Positions 29,663 to 39,505 of a stretch of DNA of 64,000 nt are shown here, piece by piece. Position numbers and translations under genes: made by a program. The notes beneath the pieces were generated by a model that was given only the letters and a program-made list of their open reading frames with translations, searched no databases and was not told where the DNA came from. This DNA comes from Roseateles sp. (GTDB lineage Bacteria > Pseudomonadota > Gammaproteobacteria > Burkholderiales > Burkholderiaceae_C). The first letter of the stretch is position 1, and every line of letters starts with the position of its first letter. The stretch is from assembly GCA_015657635.1 (NCBI GenBank), contig JACDQM010000188.1, forward strand, positions 1-64,000, in the 5' to 3' direction.

Positions 29663-31350
29663 TCAGGCGGCAGCCGCCGAGGCCTGCGCCTGATAGCCGC
29701 GCGGCACTGCGCCGAGCAGGCGACGCGTGTAGTCCTGCTTGGGCGCGGCCAGCAGGCTCTGCGTCTCGGCCTGCTCGACCACGTCGCCGTTCTGCATCAC
29801 CAGCACCTCGTCCGAGATGAACTTCACCACCGCCAGGTCGTGGCTGATGAAGATGTAGGACAGGCCGAACTCGTCCTGCAGGTCCTTCAGCAGGTTCAGC
29901 ACCTGGGCCTGCACCGAGACGTCCAGCGCCGACACCGCTTCGTCCAGCACCAGCACCTCGGGGTTGAGCGTCAGGCAGCGCGCGATCGCGATGCGCTGGC
30001 GCTGGCCGCCGGAGAACTCGTGCGGGTACTTGTTCAGCACCGAGTCATCCAGACCCACCTTGACCAGCAGGGCACTGGCACGCGCCATGCGATCCGCCGT
30101 GTCGCGGCCGATGCCGTGGATCTCCATCGGCTCGACCAGGGTCTGGCCGATCGTGAAACGCGGGTTCAGCGAGGCATACGGGTTCTGGAACACCACCTGG
30201 ATGCGGCGACGCATCTTCTGCCAGTCATTGCCGCTCATCTTCAGCAGGTCCTGGCCCTCGAACAGCACCTCGCCACCGCTGGGCTCATGCAGGCGCAGCA
30301 GCGTCAGGCCCATCGTCGTCTTGCCCGAGCCGGACTCGCCCACCACGCCCAGCGTGTAGCCCTTGCGCAGCTTGAAGTTCACGTCCTTGACGGCCTTGAA
30401 CTCCTTCTTGCCGAACAGGCCTTCCTTGAAGAAGAAGCTCTTCTTCAGGCCGCGCGCCTCCAGGATCACCGGTGCGTTCGGGTCCTTGGCCTTGGCCTCG
30501 TTGCTGGCCGCACGGCCGGCGATGTGATCGTCGATCACCATCAGGCGCGCCGGGTTCTCGGTCAGCGAGGGGCGGCAGGCCAGCAGCGCCTTGGTATAGC
30601 CGTCTTTGGGCGCGTTGAAGATCTCGGCCACCGGCGCCTTCTCGCGGATCTCACCGTGGCGCATCACCACCACATGGTCGGAGATCTCGCCCACCACGCC
30701 CAGATCGTGCGAGATGAACAGCAGGCTCATCTTGTGCGATTCCTTGAGCTTGGCCATCAGCTCCATCACCTGGCGCTGGATGGTCACGTCCAGGGCCGTG
30801 GTCGGCTCGTCGGCGATCAGCAGCTTGGGCTTGCAGGCCAATGCGATGGCGATCATCACGCGCTGCTGCTGGCCGCCCGACATCTCGTGCGGATAGCCTT
30901 CAGGCGGCGCTTGGGCTCGGGGATGCCCACCTCATTGAGCAGCTCCTCGGCGCGCACCAGCGCCTGCTTGCGGCTCATGCCCATGTGCTTGACCAGCGGC
31001 TCCATGATCTGGTCGGCCACGGTGAACACCGGGTTCAGCGAGGTCATCGGATCCTGGAACACGCAGGCGATCTCGCGGCCGCGGATGCCTTGCAGTTCCG
31101 GCAGCGAGGTCTGCAGCAGGTCACGGCCCTGGAACAGGATCTTGCCCTGGCGCTCGGCGTTGTCCGGCAGCAGGTTCAGGATGGACATCGCTGTGACGCT
31201 CTTGCCCGAACCCGACTCACCCACCAGGGCGACCGTGCTGTTCTCGGGGATGTCGAAACTGACACCCTTGACGGCCAGTGCGCGCTGCATCTGGCCGTTC
31301 ACCTTGCCCATGCGGAAGGCGACCTTGAGGTCTTGAATGGATAGCAACAT
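29663..31350 (-). pseudogene. Peptide ABC transporter double ATPase (YejF/DppD-DppF fused type), apparent frameshift
   Basis: Two ABC ATPase domains in one chain of ~562 residues once repaired. Domain 1: Walker A GESGSGKS, Q-loop FQDPMTSLNP, signature MSGGQQQR and Walker B LLIADEPTT. Domain 2: Walker A GESGSGKTT, signature FSGGQRQR and Walker B VLVLDEAVSA. The N-terminal ~157 residues are in a different frame from the rest. One added C within GGCTAT (30893-30898) restores LKAYPHEMSGGQQQR, exactly the expected signature segment. Loss of this link would inactivate the transporter although every other gene of it is intact, so a sequencing deletion is the more likely explanation. It powers uptake of oligopeptides or similar solutes. 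It is 6 bases after the permease gene. Confidence 0.87.
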
Positions 31351-31356
31351 CGTTCT

Positions 31357-32412
31357 TTACTCCAGGCCGCGCAGCTTCGGGTCCAGCGCATCGCGCAGCG
31401 CGTCGGTGAACAGCGCGAAGGCCGTCACGAACACGGCCATGAAGGCGGTCACGGCAGCCAGCTGCCACCAGTAGCCCAGGATCAGCTCGCTCTGGCTCTC
31501 GGCCAGCATCGTGCCCCAGGAGACCTGGTCCACGCCGACGCCCAGGCCCAGATAGGACAGGATCACTTCGCTCTTGATGAAACTCACCACATGCAGCGAC
31601 AGCTGCACCAGCGCAACGTGCGAGACGTTCGGCAGGATGTGCTTGAACATGCGCGAGTACTTCGAGGCGCCGATGGCCTCGGCCGAGCGCACGTAGTCGC
31701 GCACCGAGTGCTTCATGAACTCGGCCCGGATCAGGCGGTAGATGCCCGGCCAGCCGGCCAGGCCCAGGATCAGCACCACCGAGGTGACGCCCTTGCCGAA
31801 GATCACCGCGAAGGCAAAGATCAGCAGGATGCCGGGGATGGCGGTGAAGACGTTGTACAGCCACTCCAGGAAGTCGCCGATCTTGCCGCCGAAGAAGCCC
31901 GACAGCGCGCCCAGCACGGTGCCGATCAGCGTCGCCACGATGGCCGCCAGCACGCCCACGGTGATCGACACTTCAGCGCCCTTGATCACCTTGGCCAGCA
32001 CGTCGCGGCCCAGACGATCACCGCCGGCCGGCAGGGTCTCGGCCTTGACGGTGTCCACGGTCTTGAACTGCTTGGCGCGCTCTTCCCATTCTTTGTACTT
32101 GGGTGCCAGCGGGTCGATGTCGCTCAGGTCGACGTTCGGACCCTTGGGCTGCTCGACCGTGCCGATGGCCTCGGCCGGAGCCGGGCCCATGAAGGTCGGT
32201 GGCGCATTGGGCACGCCCACTTCCTTCTGCCAGTCGCCAGCCACCAGGCCGCTACCCGACAGCGTCACCAGCACCAGGAAGAAGGCGACGATGGCCATGC
32301 AGACCATGCCGACCTTGTCTGAACGCAGACGGCGCCAGGAGGCCGCCCACACGCCTTCGGAACGCTGCGCCGGCTTGGCCGCAGCGGTGTTGTTGGAGAG
32401 AACGGCGCTCAT
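31357..32412 (-). CDS. Peptide ABC transporter permease (DppC/YejE type)
   Basis: 351 residues. An N-terminal membrane helix (MVCMAIVAFFLVLVTLSGSG) is followed by a periplasmic insertion of ~90 residues rich in charged residues, then the binding-protein-dependent transport core of five helices with the EAA-type loop EFMKHSVRDYVRSAEAIGASKYS. The large insertion and the fused ATPase downstream resemble YejABEF more than classic Dpp. ATG 32412 has GGGAG upstream; the open frame upstream to 32496 overlaps the preceding gene and is ignored. Confidence 0.92.
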   Translation of the reverse strand: MSAVLSNNTAAAKPAQRSEGVWAASWRRLRSDKVGMVCMAIVAFFLVLVTLSGSGLVAGDWQKEVGVPNAPPTFMGPAPAEAIGTVEQPKGPNVDLSDIDPLAPKYKEWEERAKQFKTVDTVKAETLPAGGDRLGRDVLAKVIKGAEVSITVGVLAAIVATLIGTVLGALSGFFGGKIGDFLEWLYNVFTAIPGILLIFAFAVIFGKGVTSVVLILGLAGWPGIYRLIRAEFMKHSVRDYVRSAEAIGASKYSRMFKHILPNVSHVALVQLSLHVVSFIKSEVILSYLGLGVGVDQVSWGTMLAESQSELILGYWWQLAAVTAFMAVFVTAFALFTDALRDALDPKLRGLE

Positions 32413-32450
32413 TTCAGGACTCCCGCCGGGCCGCCCCAAGGGAGGCCTGC

Positions 32451-32466
32451 GCCCCCACGGGGGGGC
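32451..32466. repeat. GC-rich hairpin between the two permease genes
   Basis: GCCCCC/GGGGGC hairpin (4-base loop) lies inside the 80-base gap between permease genes, embedded in a GGGCCGCCCCAAGGGAGGCC context of a type common in Burkholderiales intergenic DNA. It may affect mRNA stability or relative expression. No T-tract. Confidence 0.5.
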
Positions 32467-32492
32467 TGTGAACAAAGTGAACTTGGGGGCCA

Positions 32493-33431
32493 TCATTTCA
32501 GCACCACCCGTGGGTCGACCAACTTGTACAGCAGGTCCGTCAGCAGATTGACCACCATGGTCAGGAAGGCGATGTAGATCGCGAAGGCCTGGATGACGGG
32601 GTAGTCGCTGCGGTTCACGGCCAGCAGGATCTCGCGACCCAGACCCGGAATCGAGAAGAACACTTCCAGCAGGAAGGAACCGACGAACACGCCGGGCAAG
32701 GCCACGGCCACGTTGGTCAGGATCGGGATCATCGCGTTGCGCAGCACATGCTTGAGCAGGATGGTGCGCTCGGTCAGGCCCTTGGCACGTGCGGTGCGCA
32801 CATAGTCATGGCCGATCTCGTCCAGGAAGAACGTGCGATACAGACGCGTATAAGGCGCCAGCGCCACCGCCACTGCGACGAAGATCGGCAGCGGCGCGTA
32901 GGTGGTCAGATTGGTCCAGACGCTGTCGGTCCAGCCCTGCACCGGGAACCAGCCCAGGCGGAAGGCGAAGAAGTACTGGAACACGATCACATAGACCAGC
33001 AGCGAGATCGACACCGCCACCGTTGTCACCACCATCACCGTGCGGTCGGTCAGGCTGCCACGCACATAGGCCACGGCCAGGGCGAAGGGGATGGCCAGCA
33101 TCACTTCCAGCACCAGGATGGGCAGCATCACCGTCAGCGTCGCCGGCAGGCGGGTCGCGAACAGATTGGCCACCGATTCATTGGTGGCCCAGCTCTTGCC
33201 CCAATCGAAGGTGACGATCTGCTTCAGGAAGATCCAGAGCTGTTCCCAGACCGGCTTGTTCAGGCCCAGCTGCTCGCGGATGGCGTCGATCTGTTCCGGG
33301 CTGGCGTTCAGGCCGCCGAGGATTTCGGCCGGATCGCCACCAAAGTATTTGAAGAGGAAGAACACCAGCAGCACGACGCCCAACAGGGTGGGAATCATTT
33401 GCCACAAGCGCCTTATGAGGTATGCCGCCAT
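32493..33431 (-). CDS. Peptide ABC transporter permease (DppB/YejB type)
   Basis: 312 residues. The N-terminal helix MAAYLIRRLWQMIPTLLGVV is typical of DppB/OppB. Six helices follow, and the ATPase-contact loop EIGHDYVRTARAKGLTERTI has the family's ARAKG motif. It forms the inner-membrane channel with the second permease. It is the first gene of the minus-strand operon and diverges from four solute-binding proteins across a 548-base gap. ATG 33431 was selected; the upstream frame to 33488 adds no family sequence. Confidence 0.94.
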   Translation of the reverse strand: MAAYLIRRLWQMIPTLLGVVLLVFFLFKYFGGDPAEILGGLNASPEQIDAIREQLGLNKPVWEQLWIFLKQIVTFDWGKSWATNESVANLFATRLPATLTVMLPILVLEVMLAIPFALAVAYVRGSLTDRTVMVVTTVAVSISLLVYVIVFQYFFAFRLGWFPVQGWTDSVWTNLTTYAPLPIFVAVAVALAPYTRLYRTFFLDEIGHDYVRTARAKGLTERTILLKHVLRNAMIPILTNVAVALPGVFVGSFLLEVFFSIPGLGREILLAVNRSDYPVIQAFAIYIAFLTMVVNLLTDLLYKLVDPRVVLK

Positions 33432-33979
33432 CGCTGTCGGATCTCCATGCCAAGCGTCTTGAGTAGACAAAAGCGAGACCCCGCCCACTTGTGGTGAGGG
33501 GGGTCTCCGTATTGAAAGCAGGCGCGAGTCTAATGGACAGAAGGCCGGTATTCACCCGCGTTTGCCCTTGATCCGGGCCGGGAACCCCGTCAAATACGGG
33601 GGCTGGCGGCAGATTCGGTCCGTTCTGCGCCACAATGCGCGACCCGTCGGGGCCGACCTGCCAGGGAAGCTCTGCATGAAGCGACGCGAGGCCGAATCGT
33701 GCGGATCGGGATGGGATGCAAGGCGCAGTTCGCTGCCAATAGCGGTCGCTATTGGCGAGAAGTGCAACGCCGCAGACCGCCCGAATCCGCGCGATCACGG
33801 ACCGCGTTGATTCGTGCAGAGCTTTCCTACGGGTTGGCGTGCATGGATTCAGGCGCGGTGCAGCACTAGACTGCGCGCTCCAAACGAGTCGCCGCCGACC
33901 CCGGCGTGCCCCGGAAAAATCATGGTGCTGCGCCCACGAGGCCGGCAGCCCCCTGTCAAAAGCAAGGATTCTGATCGTG
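33432..33979. other. Divergent intergenic region of the peptide transporter locus
   Basis: 548 bases with no supportable gene. It must hold promoters for both arms. Its main content is a 163-base long imperfect palindrome (33665-33827). The remaining ~380 bases showed no clear operator or riboswitch. Confidence 0.7.
33665..33827. repeat. 163-bp long imperfect palindrome (hairpin element)
   Basis: The outer arms GGAAGCTCTGCA and TGCAGAGCTTTCC and a perfect 10-bp core GCCAATAGCG-GT-CGCTATTGGC (33735-33756) share one centre near 33746. The arms between them match with many small differences (for example CCGATCCGCACGAT against CCGAATCCGCGCGAT). The whole element can fold as one long hairpin. It has no coding capacity, which suits a MITE-like or BIME-like chromosomal repeat. 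Confidence 0.8.
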
Positions 33980-35806
33980 ATGCGAGCTGGCTTCGCACGT
34001 GCGGCAACTGCCGCGCTGCTCATTGGTTGTTCACTCTCGGCCCACGCCCAGCCGGCCACGTCAGCCCCAGCCGACGCCAAGGTGCTGCGCTACTCGTTCC
34101 GGGTTGCCGAAACCGGCTTCGACCCCGCGCAGATCAGCGACCGCTACTCCAAGACCATCGCCGCCGGCATCTTCGAAGCGCCTCTGGAGTTCGCCTACCT
34201 GGCCCGCCCCTACCAGATGCGCCCGTCCACCGCGGTGGCCATGCCCGAGATCTCGGCCGACTTCAAGACGCTGACTTTCAAGATCAAGCCCGGCATCTAC
34301 TTCGCCGACGATCCAGCCTTCGGCGGCAAGAAGCGCGAACTGACCGCGGCCGACTACATCTACTCGATCAAGCGCCACTACGACCCCAAGCTCAACAGCC
34401 GCAATCTCTACCTGCTGGAGAACGTGCAGATCCTGGGCCTGTCGGAGCTGCGCAAGGAGTTGATGGCCGCCAAGAAGCCCTTCGACTACGACCGCGAGGT
34501 CGAGGGCCTGAAGCTGCTGGACCGCTACACCTTCCAGGTGCGCCTGGGTGTGGGTGACCCGCGCTTCATCAACCAGTTCGCCGATTCGGCCTTCCTGGGC
34601 GCACTGGCGCGCGAGGTGGTCGAGTACTACGGCGACAAGATCATGGACCATCCGGTAGGCACCGGCCCCTACCGCCTGACCGAATGGCGCCGCAGCTCGC
34701 GCATCGTGCTGGAGCGCAACCCCGCCTACCGCGAAGAGCTCTACAACGAGCAGCCGCCGGCCAATGCCGATCCGGTGCTGAAGGCCCAGGCCGCCAAGCT
34801 GCAGGGCCGGCGCCTGCCGCTGACCGACCGCGTCGAGATCGCCATCATTGAAGAAAACCAGCCGCGCTGGTTGAGCTTCCTGCGCGACGAGGCCGATGTG
34901 CTGGAAGAAGTGCCGGCCGAGTTCGTCAGCATGGCCACGCCCCATGGCAAGCTGGCTCCGAACCTGGCCAAGAAGGGCATGCGCTCGGTGCGCTTCCCCT
35001 ATCCGGAAGTGGCCTTCAGCTACTTCAATATGGAAGACCCGGTGGTGGGCGGCTACACGCCCGACAAGGTGGCGCTGCGCCGCGCCATCTCGCTGGCCGT
35101 GGACATCGACAAGGAAATCCGTCTGCCGCGCCGCGGCCAGGCCATGGCCGCACAAGGCCCGTTCGCACCCGGAACCTTCGGCCACCGGCCGGACTTCAAG
35201 TCGGAGATGAGCGAGTACAACCTGCCCAAGGCCAAGGCCCTGCTGGACCTGTACGGCTATGTGGACAAGGACGGCGACGGCTGGCGTGATCTGCCGGACG
35301 GCAAGCCGCTGGTGCTGAACTACGCCACGCAGCCTGACAGCCAGAGCCGCCAGCTGGTCGAGCAGTGGCAGAAGAACATGGACGCGCTGAAGGTGCGCAT
35401 CGAGTTCAAGACCGCCAAGTGGCCCGAGAACCTCAAGAGCGCCAATGCGGGCAAGCTGCAGATGTGGGGCGTCAGCTGGGTGGCCACCGCGCCGGACGGC
35501 GACACCTTCCTGGCGCTGGGCGACGGCCGTGCCAAGGGCCAGGCCAACAAGTCGCGTTTCGACCTGCCGGCCTACAACGCGCTGTACCAGAAGCAAAAGC
35601 TGCTGCCCAACGGCCCTGAGCGCCAGGCACTGATGGAAGAAGCCGGCAAGCTGATGGTGGCCTATATGCCCTACAAGATCTCGGTGCACCGCCTGTTCAC
35701 CGACCTGGCCCAGCCCTGGGTGATCGGCTACGACCGCAACATCTTCCTGCGCGACTTCTGGCAGTACGTGGACGTGGACAACACGCTCAAGCCCAAGTCG
35801 AACTGA
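33980..35806 (+). CDS. Extracellular solute-binding protein family 5, paralogue 1
   Basis: 608 residues, with a signal peptide ending AHAQPA. SBP_bac_5 fold with the family motif DHPVGTGPYRL and a shared YFNMEDPVVGGYTPDKVALR segment. It binds peptide-like or other solutes in the periplasm and delivers them to the divergent permeases. First of four tandem paralogues on this strand, 48 bases before the next. The ATG at 33980 (GTG 33977 adjacent) begins the signal peptide; the longer upstream frame is ignored. A recurring block KPGIYFADDPAFGGKKREL is nearly identical in paralogues 1-3, so the duplications are recent or held together by selection or conversion. Confidence 0.95.
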   Translation: MRAGFARAATAALLIGCSLSAHAQPATSAPADAKVLRYSFRVAETGFDPAQISDRYSKTIAAGIFEAPLEFAYLARPYQMRPSTAVAMPEISADFKTLTFKIKPGIYFADDPAFGGKKRELTAADYIYSIKRHYDPKLNSRNLYLLENVQILGLSELRKELMAAKKPFDYDREVEGLKLLDRYTFQVRLGVGDPRFINQFADSAFLGALAREVVEYYGDKIMDHPVGTGPYRLTEWRRSSRIVLERNPAYREELYNEQPPANADPVLKAQAAKLQGRRLPLTDRVEIAIIEENQPRWLSFLRDEADVLEEVPAEFVSMATPHGKLAPNLAKKGMRSVRFPYPEVAFSYFNMEDPVVGGYTPDKVALRRAISLAVDIDKEIRLPRRGQAMAAQGPFAPGTFGHRPDFKSEMSEYNLPKAKALLDLYGYVDKDGDGWRDLPDGKPLVLNYATQPDSQSRQLVEQWQKNMDALKVRIEFKTAKWPENLKSANAGKLQMWGVSWVATAPDGDTFLALGDGRAKGQANKSRFDLPAYNALYQKQKLLPNGPERQALMEEAGKLMVAYMPYKISVHRLFTDLAQPWVIGYDRNIFLRDFWQYVDVDNTLKPKSN

Positions 35807-35853
35807 GTCGGCACGAGCTGCAGACTCATCCTCCCTGCTGAAAGCGCCCCGCC

Positions 35854-37674
35854 ATGCTGAGTTCCACCCTGCGACGCCTGGCCGGCGCAACCCTGCTGGC
35901 CTGCTGCAGCGCCATCACCACTGCGGCGCCCGCCGAGACGGGCCAGCCGCCCAAGGTGCTGAAGTACGCCTTCCTGGTGGCCGAGACCGGTTTCGACCCT
36001 TCGCAGCTCTCGGACCTGTACTCGCGCACGATCACCGCGCACATCTTCGAGACGCTGTACCACTACGACCACCTGGCGCGGCCGGTCAAGCTCAAGCCGC
36101 TGACCGCGGTGGACATGCCCGAGGTCAGCGCCGACTTCAAGACCTACACCATCCGCATCAAGCCTGGCATCTTCTTCGCCGACGATGCGGCCTTCGGCGG
36201 CAAGAAGCGCGAGCTGGTGGCGGCCGACTATGTCTACAGCTTCAAGCGTTTTGCCGACCCGGCGCTGAAGAGCCCCGTCTGGTCCACCTTTGAAGACGCC
36301 GGCATCCTGGGCCTGAAGGCCGTGCGCCAGCAGGCGCTGGACAGCAAGAAGCCCTTCAACTACGACCGCGAGATCGAAGGCCTGCGCGCGCTCGATCGCT
36401 ACACGCTGCAGATCCGCACCGAGCAGGGCCGCCCGCATCTGCTGCAGTCGCTGCTGGCCGGCTCTGACCTGTATGGCGCGATGGCGCGCGAGGTGGTCGA
36501 GCACTACGGCGACAAGATCATGGCGCACCCGGTCGGCACTGGCCCCTACCTGCTGAAGAGCTGGCGCCGCAGCTCGCTGATGGTGCTGGAGAAGAACCCC
36601 AACTACCGCGAGCGCTATTACGAAGCCGAGCCTGCCGCCGACGATGCCGAGGGTCAGGCCTTGCTGGCGCGCTTCAAGGGCCGCCGCATCCCGATGGTGG
36701 ACCGCGTCGAGATCGCCGTCATCGAGGAGGCCCAGCCGCGCTGGCTGTCCTTCCTGAACGCCGAGAAGGACTTTCTGGAGCGTGTGCCGGCCGACTTCAT
36801 CAGCCAGGCCCTGCCGCATGGCCAGCTGGCGCCCAACCTGGCCAAGCGCGGCATCCAGGGCCTGCGCATCGTCGGCCCCGAGTCGACGATGACGGTCTTC
36901 AATATGGAAGACCCGGTGGTGGGTGGCTACACGGCCGACAAGATCGCGCTGCGCCGTGCGGTCAGCCTGGCCATCGATGTGCGGCGCGAGATCCAGCTGG
37001 TGCGCCGCGGCCAGGCCATCCCGGCGCAGAGCCCGGTGGTGCCGCACACCACCGGCTACGAGGCGCAGTTCAAGAGCTCGATGAGCGACTTCGATCCGGC
37101 GCGCGCCAAGGCGCTGCTGGACATGTATGGCTACAAGGACGTGGACGGCGACGGCTGGCGCGAACTGCCCGACGGCAGCCCGCTCACGTTGACGCGCAAC
37201 ACCCAGCCCGACAACGCCTCGCGCCAGCTCGACGAGATCATGCAGAAGAACATGGCGCAGATCGGCCTGCGCCTGGCCTTCAAGACGGCCAAGTGGCCCG
37301 AGAACCTCAAGAGCGTGCGCGGCGGCAAATACCAAATCTGGGGCGTGGCCTCCTCCGCCGACAAGCCCGATGCGCAGGCTGCGCTGCAGCGCCTGTACGG
37401 CCCGGCCACCGGCGGGCAGAACCTGTCGCGCTTCAAGATGCGCGAGTTCGATGCGATCTATGAGCGCATGCAGACCCTGCCCGACGGCCCCGAGCGCCTG
37501 GCCCTGATCCACGAAGCCAAGCGCATCGCCGCCGTCTACCTGCCTTACCGCAACCATGTGCACCGACTGCTGACCGACCTGGCCCAGCCCTGGGTGATCG
37601 GCTACCGCCGCCCGCTGTTCTGGCAGGAGTGGTGGCATATGGTGGATATCGACGAGAGCAAGAAACAACCATGA
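35854..37674 (+). CDS. Extracellular solute-binding protein family 5, paralogue 2
   Basis: 606 residues. Signal peptide ATLLACCSAITTAAPA; the two Cys are not in a proper lipobox. The fold contains AHPVGTGPYLLKSWRRSS and FNMEDPVVGGYTADKIALR. It shares the domain order and length of its neighbours. Its stop overlaps the ATG of paralogue 3 (ATGA), so they are translated together. Ligand-contacting differences from the paralogues cannot be assigned by eye. Confidence 0.95.
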   Translation: MLSSTLRRLAGATLLACCSAITTAAPAETGQPPKVLKYAFLVAETGFDPSQLSDLYSRTITAHIFETLYHYDHLARPVKLKPLTAVDMPEVSADFKTYTIRIKPGIFFADDAAFGGKKRELVAADYVYSFKRFADPALKSPVWSTFEDAGILGLKAVRQQALDSKKPFNYDREIEGLRALDRYTLQIRTEQGRPHLLQSLLAGSDLYGAMAREVVEHYGDKIMAHPVGTGPYLLKSWRRSSLMVLEKNPNYRERYYEAEPAADDAEGQALLARFKGRRIPMVDRVEIAVIEEAQPRWLSFLNAEKDFLERVPADFISQALPHGQLAPNLAKRGIQGLRIVGPESTMTVFNMEDPVVGGYTADKIALRRAVSLAIDVRREIQLVRRGQAIPAQSPVVPHTTGYEAQFKSSMSDFDPARAKALLDMYGYKDVDGDGWRELPDGSPLTLTRNTQPDNASRQLDEIMQKNMAQIGLRLAFKTAKWPENLKSVRGGKYQIWGVASSADKPDAQAALQRLYGPATGGQNLSRFKMREFDAIYERMQTLPDGPERLALIHEAKRIAAVYLPYRNHVHRLLTDLAQPWVIGYRRPLFWQEWWHMVDIDESKKQP

Positions 37675-39503
37675 GCCTGATGACGAACAAGCCCAAGCGA
37701 CAGATCCTGCGCGCCGCCCTGGCCAGCCTGCTGGCCCTGCAGCTCGGCGCCGCCGCCATGCCGGCTCAGGCCGAAGACGCCAAGGTGCTGCGTTATGCCT
37801 TCATCGCCGGCGAGACCGGTTTCGACCCGGCGCAGATCAGCGATCTGTATTCGCGCATCATCACCGGCCATATCTTCGAGGGCCTGTACAAGTACGACTA
37901 CCTGGCGCGGCCCTTCAAGGTCAAGCCCAATGTGGCCGCCGCGATGCCCGAGGTCAGCGATGACTTCAAGACCTGGACCGTGCGCATCAAGCCCGGCATC
38001 TACTTCGCCGACGACCCGGCCTTCGGCGGCAAGAAGCGCGAGCTGGTGGCCGAGGACTTCGTCTACTCGCTCAAGCGCTTCTTCGACCCCGCCACCAAGA
38101 GCCCGGCCTACACCGGCTTCGCCGGCCTGGGCATCATCGGCCTGGACGAGCTGCGCCAGGCGGCGCTGAAGGACAAGAAGCCTTTCGACTACAACGCCCC
38201 GGTCGAGGGCCTGCGCGCGCTGGACCGCTACACCATCCAGTACCGGCTGAAGGCGCCGCGCCCGCGCCTGCTCTACAACATCACCGGCGGCGACCAGTAC
38301 GGCGCCGTGGCCCGCGAGGTGATCGAGGCCTACAAGGACAAGACCATGGAGCATCCGGTGGGCACCGGACCCTTCATGCTGAAGAGCTGGCGCCGCAGCT
38401 CGCAGATCGTGCTGGTGCGCAACCCCAACTATCGCGAGGTGGTCTACGACGGCGAGCCGAATGCCGACGATGCCCGCGGCCAGGCCTTTGCCGCGCAGTT
38501 CAAGGGCCGCCGCCTGCCGATGATCGACCGCGTCGAGGTGTCCATCATCGAGGAGTCGCAGCCACGCTGGCTGGCCTATCTGAACCGCGAGCTCGACCTG
38601 GTGACGGTGCCGCTGGAGTTCAGCAATATCGCCGCGCCCAAGGGCCAGCTGGCACCGAACCTGGCCAAGCAGGGCATGCAGATGGAGCGCGTCGTCAACA
38701 CCGACCGCACCATGTACTACTTCAATATGGAAGACCCGGTGGTGGGTGGCTACACGCCCGAGAAAGTGGCGCTGCGTCGCGCCATCGGCCTGGCCACCAA
38801 CATCAACCGCGAGATCAACACCGTGCGCCGCGGCCAGGCCGTGATCGCGCAATCGGTGGTGGCACCGAGCACCTGGGGCTATGACCCCAAGTTCAAGAGC
38901 GAGAACAGCGACTTCGATCTGCCGCGCGCCAAGGCCTTGCTGGACATGTACGGCTACAAGGACGTGGACGGCGACGGCTGGCGCGAGCTGCCCGACGGCA
39001 AGCCCTTCGCGATCGAATACGCCAGCCAGCCCGACGCGCTCTCGCGCAGCTTCGACGAGCTGTGGAAGAAGAACATGGACGCGATCGGCATCAAGATCAC
39101 CATCAAGGCAGGCAAGTGGCCCGAGCAGCTGAAGGCCGCGCGCGCCGGCCAGCTGCCGATCTGGGCGCTGGGCTATTCGGCCAGCGACCCTGATGTGCAG
39201 GCCGGCCTGGAAATCCTCTACGGCCCGGCCTCCGGCGGCCAGAACCTGGCGCGCTTCAAGCTCGATCGCTTCGACGAGGTCTACCGCCGCATGCAGGACA
39301 TCCCCGATGGCCCCGAGCGCCTGGCCCTGCTGCGCGAGGCGCAGAAGCTGACCACCGCCTACATGCCACACAAGTATCAGGTGCACCGCATCGTCACCGA
39401 CCTGGCGCAGCCCTGGCTGCAGGGCTACAAGCGCCCGCCCTTCGGCAATATGTTCTGGCAGTACGTGGACATCGACAACGCCAAGCGGCCCGTCAAGCCG
39501 TGA
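37671..39503 (+). CDS. Extracellular solute-binding protein family 5, paralogue 3
   Basis: 610 residues. Signal peptide with ALASLLALQLGAAAMPAQAE. Motifs HPVGTGPFMLKSWRRSS and YFNMEDPVVGGYTPEKVALR. The C-terminal region DLAQPWLQGYKRPPFGNMFW parallels paralogues 1 and 2. ATG 37671 is coupled to the stop of paralogue 2, and its own stop overlaps a GTG just before paralogue 4. Confidence 0.95.
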   Translation: MSLMTNKPKRQILRAALASLLALQLGAAAMPAQAEDAKVLRYAFIAGETGFDPAQISDLYSRIITGHIFEGLYKYDYLARPFKVKPNVAAAMPEVSDDFKTWTVRIKPGIYFADDPAFGGKKRELVAEDFVYSLKRFFDPATKSPAYTGFAGLGIIGLDELRQAALKDKKPFDYNAPVEGLRALDRYTIQYRLKAPRPRLLYNITGGDQYGAVAREVIEAYKDKTMEHPVGTGPFMLKSWRRSSQIVLVRNPNYREVVYDGEPNADDARGQAFAAQFKGRRLPMIDRVEVSIIEESQPRWLAYLNRELDLVTVPLEFSNIAAPKGQLAPNLAKQGMQMERVVNTDRTMYYFNMEDPVVGGYTPEKVALRRAIGLATNINREINTVRRGQAVIAQSVVAPSTWGYDPKFKSENSDFDLPRAKALLDMYGYKDVDGDGWRELPDGKPFAIEYASQPDALSRSFDELWKKNMDAIGIKITIKAGKWPEQLKAARAGQLPIWALGYSASDPDVQAGLEILYGPASGGQNLARFKLDRFDEVYRRMQDIPDGPERLALLREAQKLTTAYMPHKYQVHRIVTDLAQPWLQGYKRPPFGNMFWQYVDIDNAKRPVKP

Positions 39504-39505
39504 CC

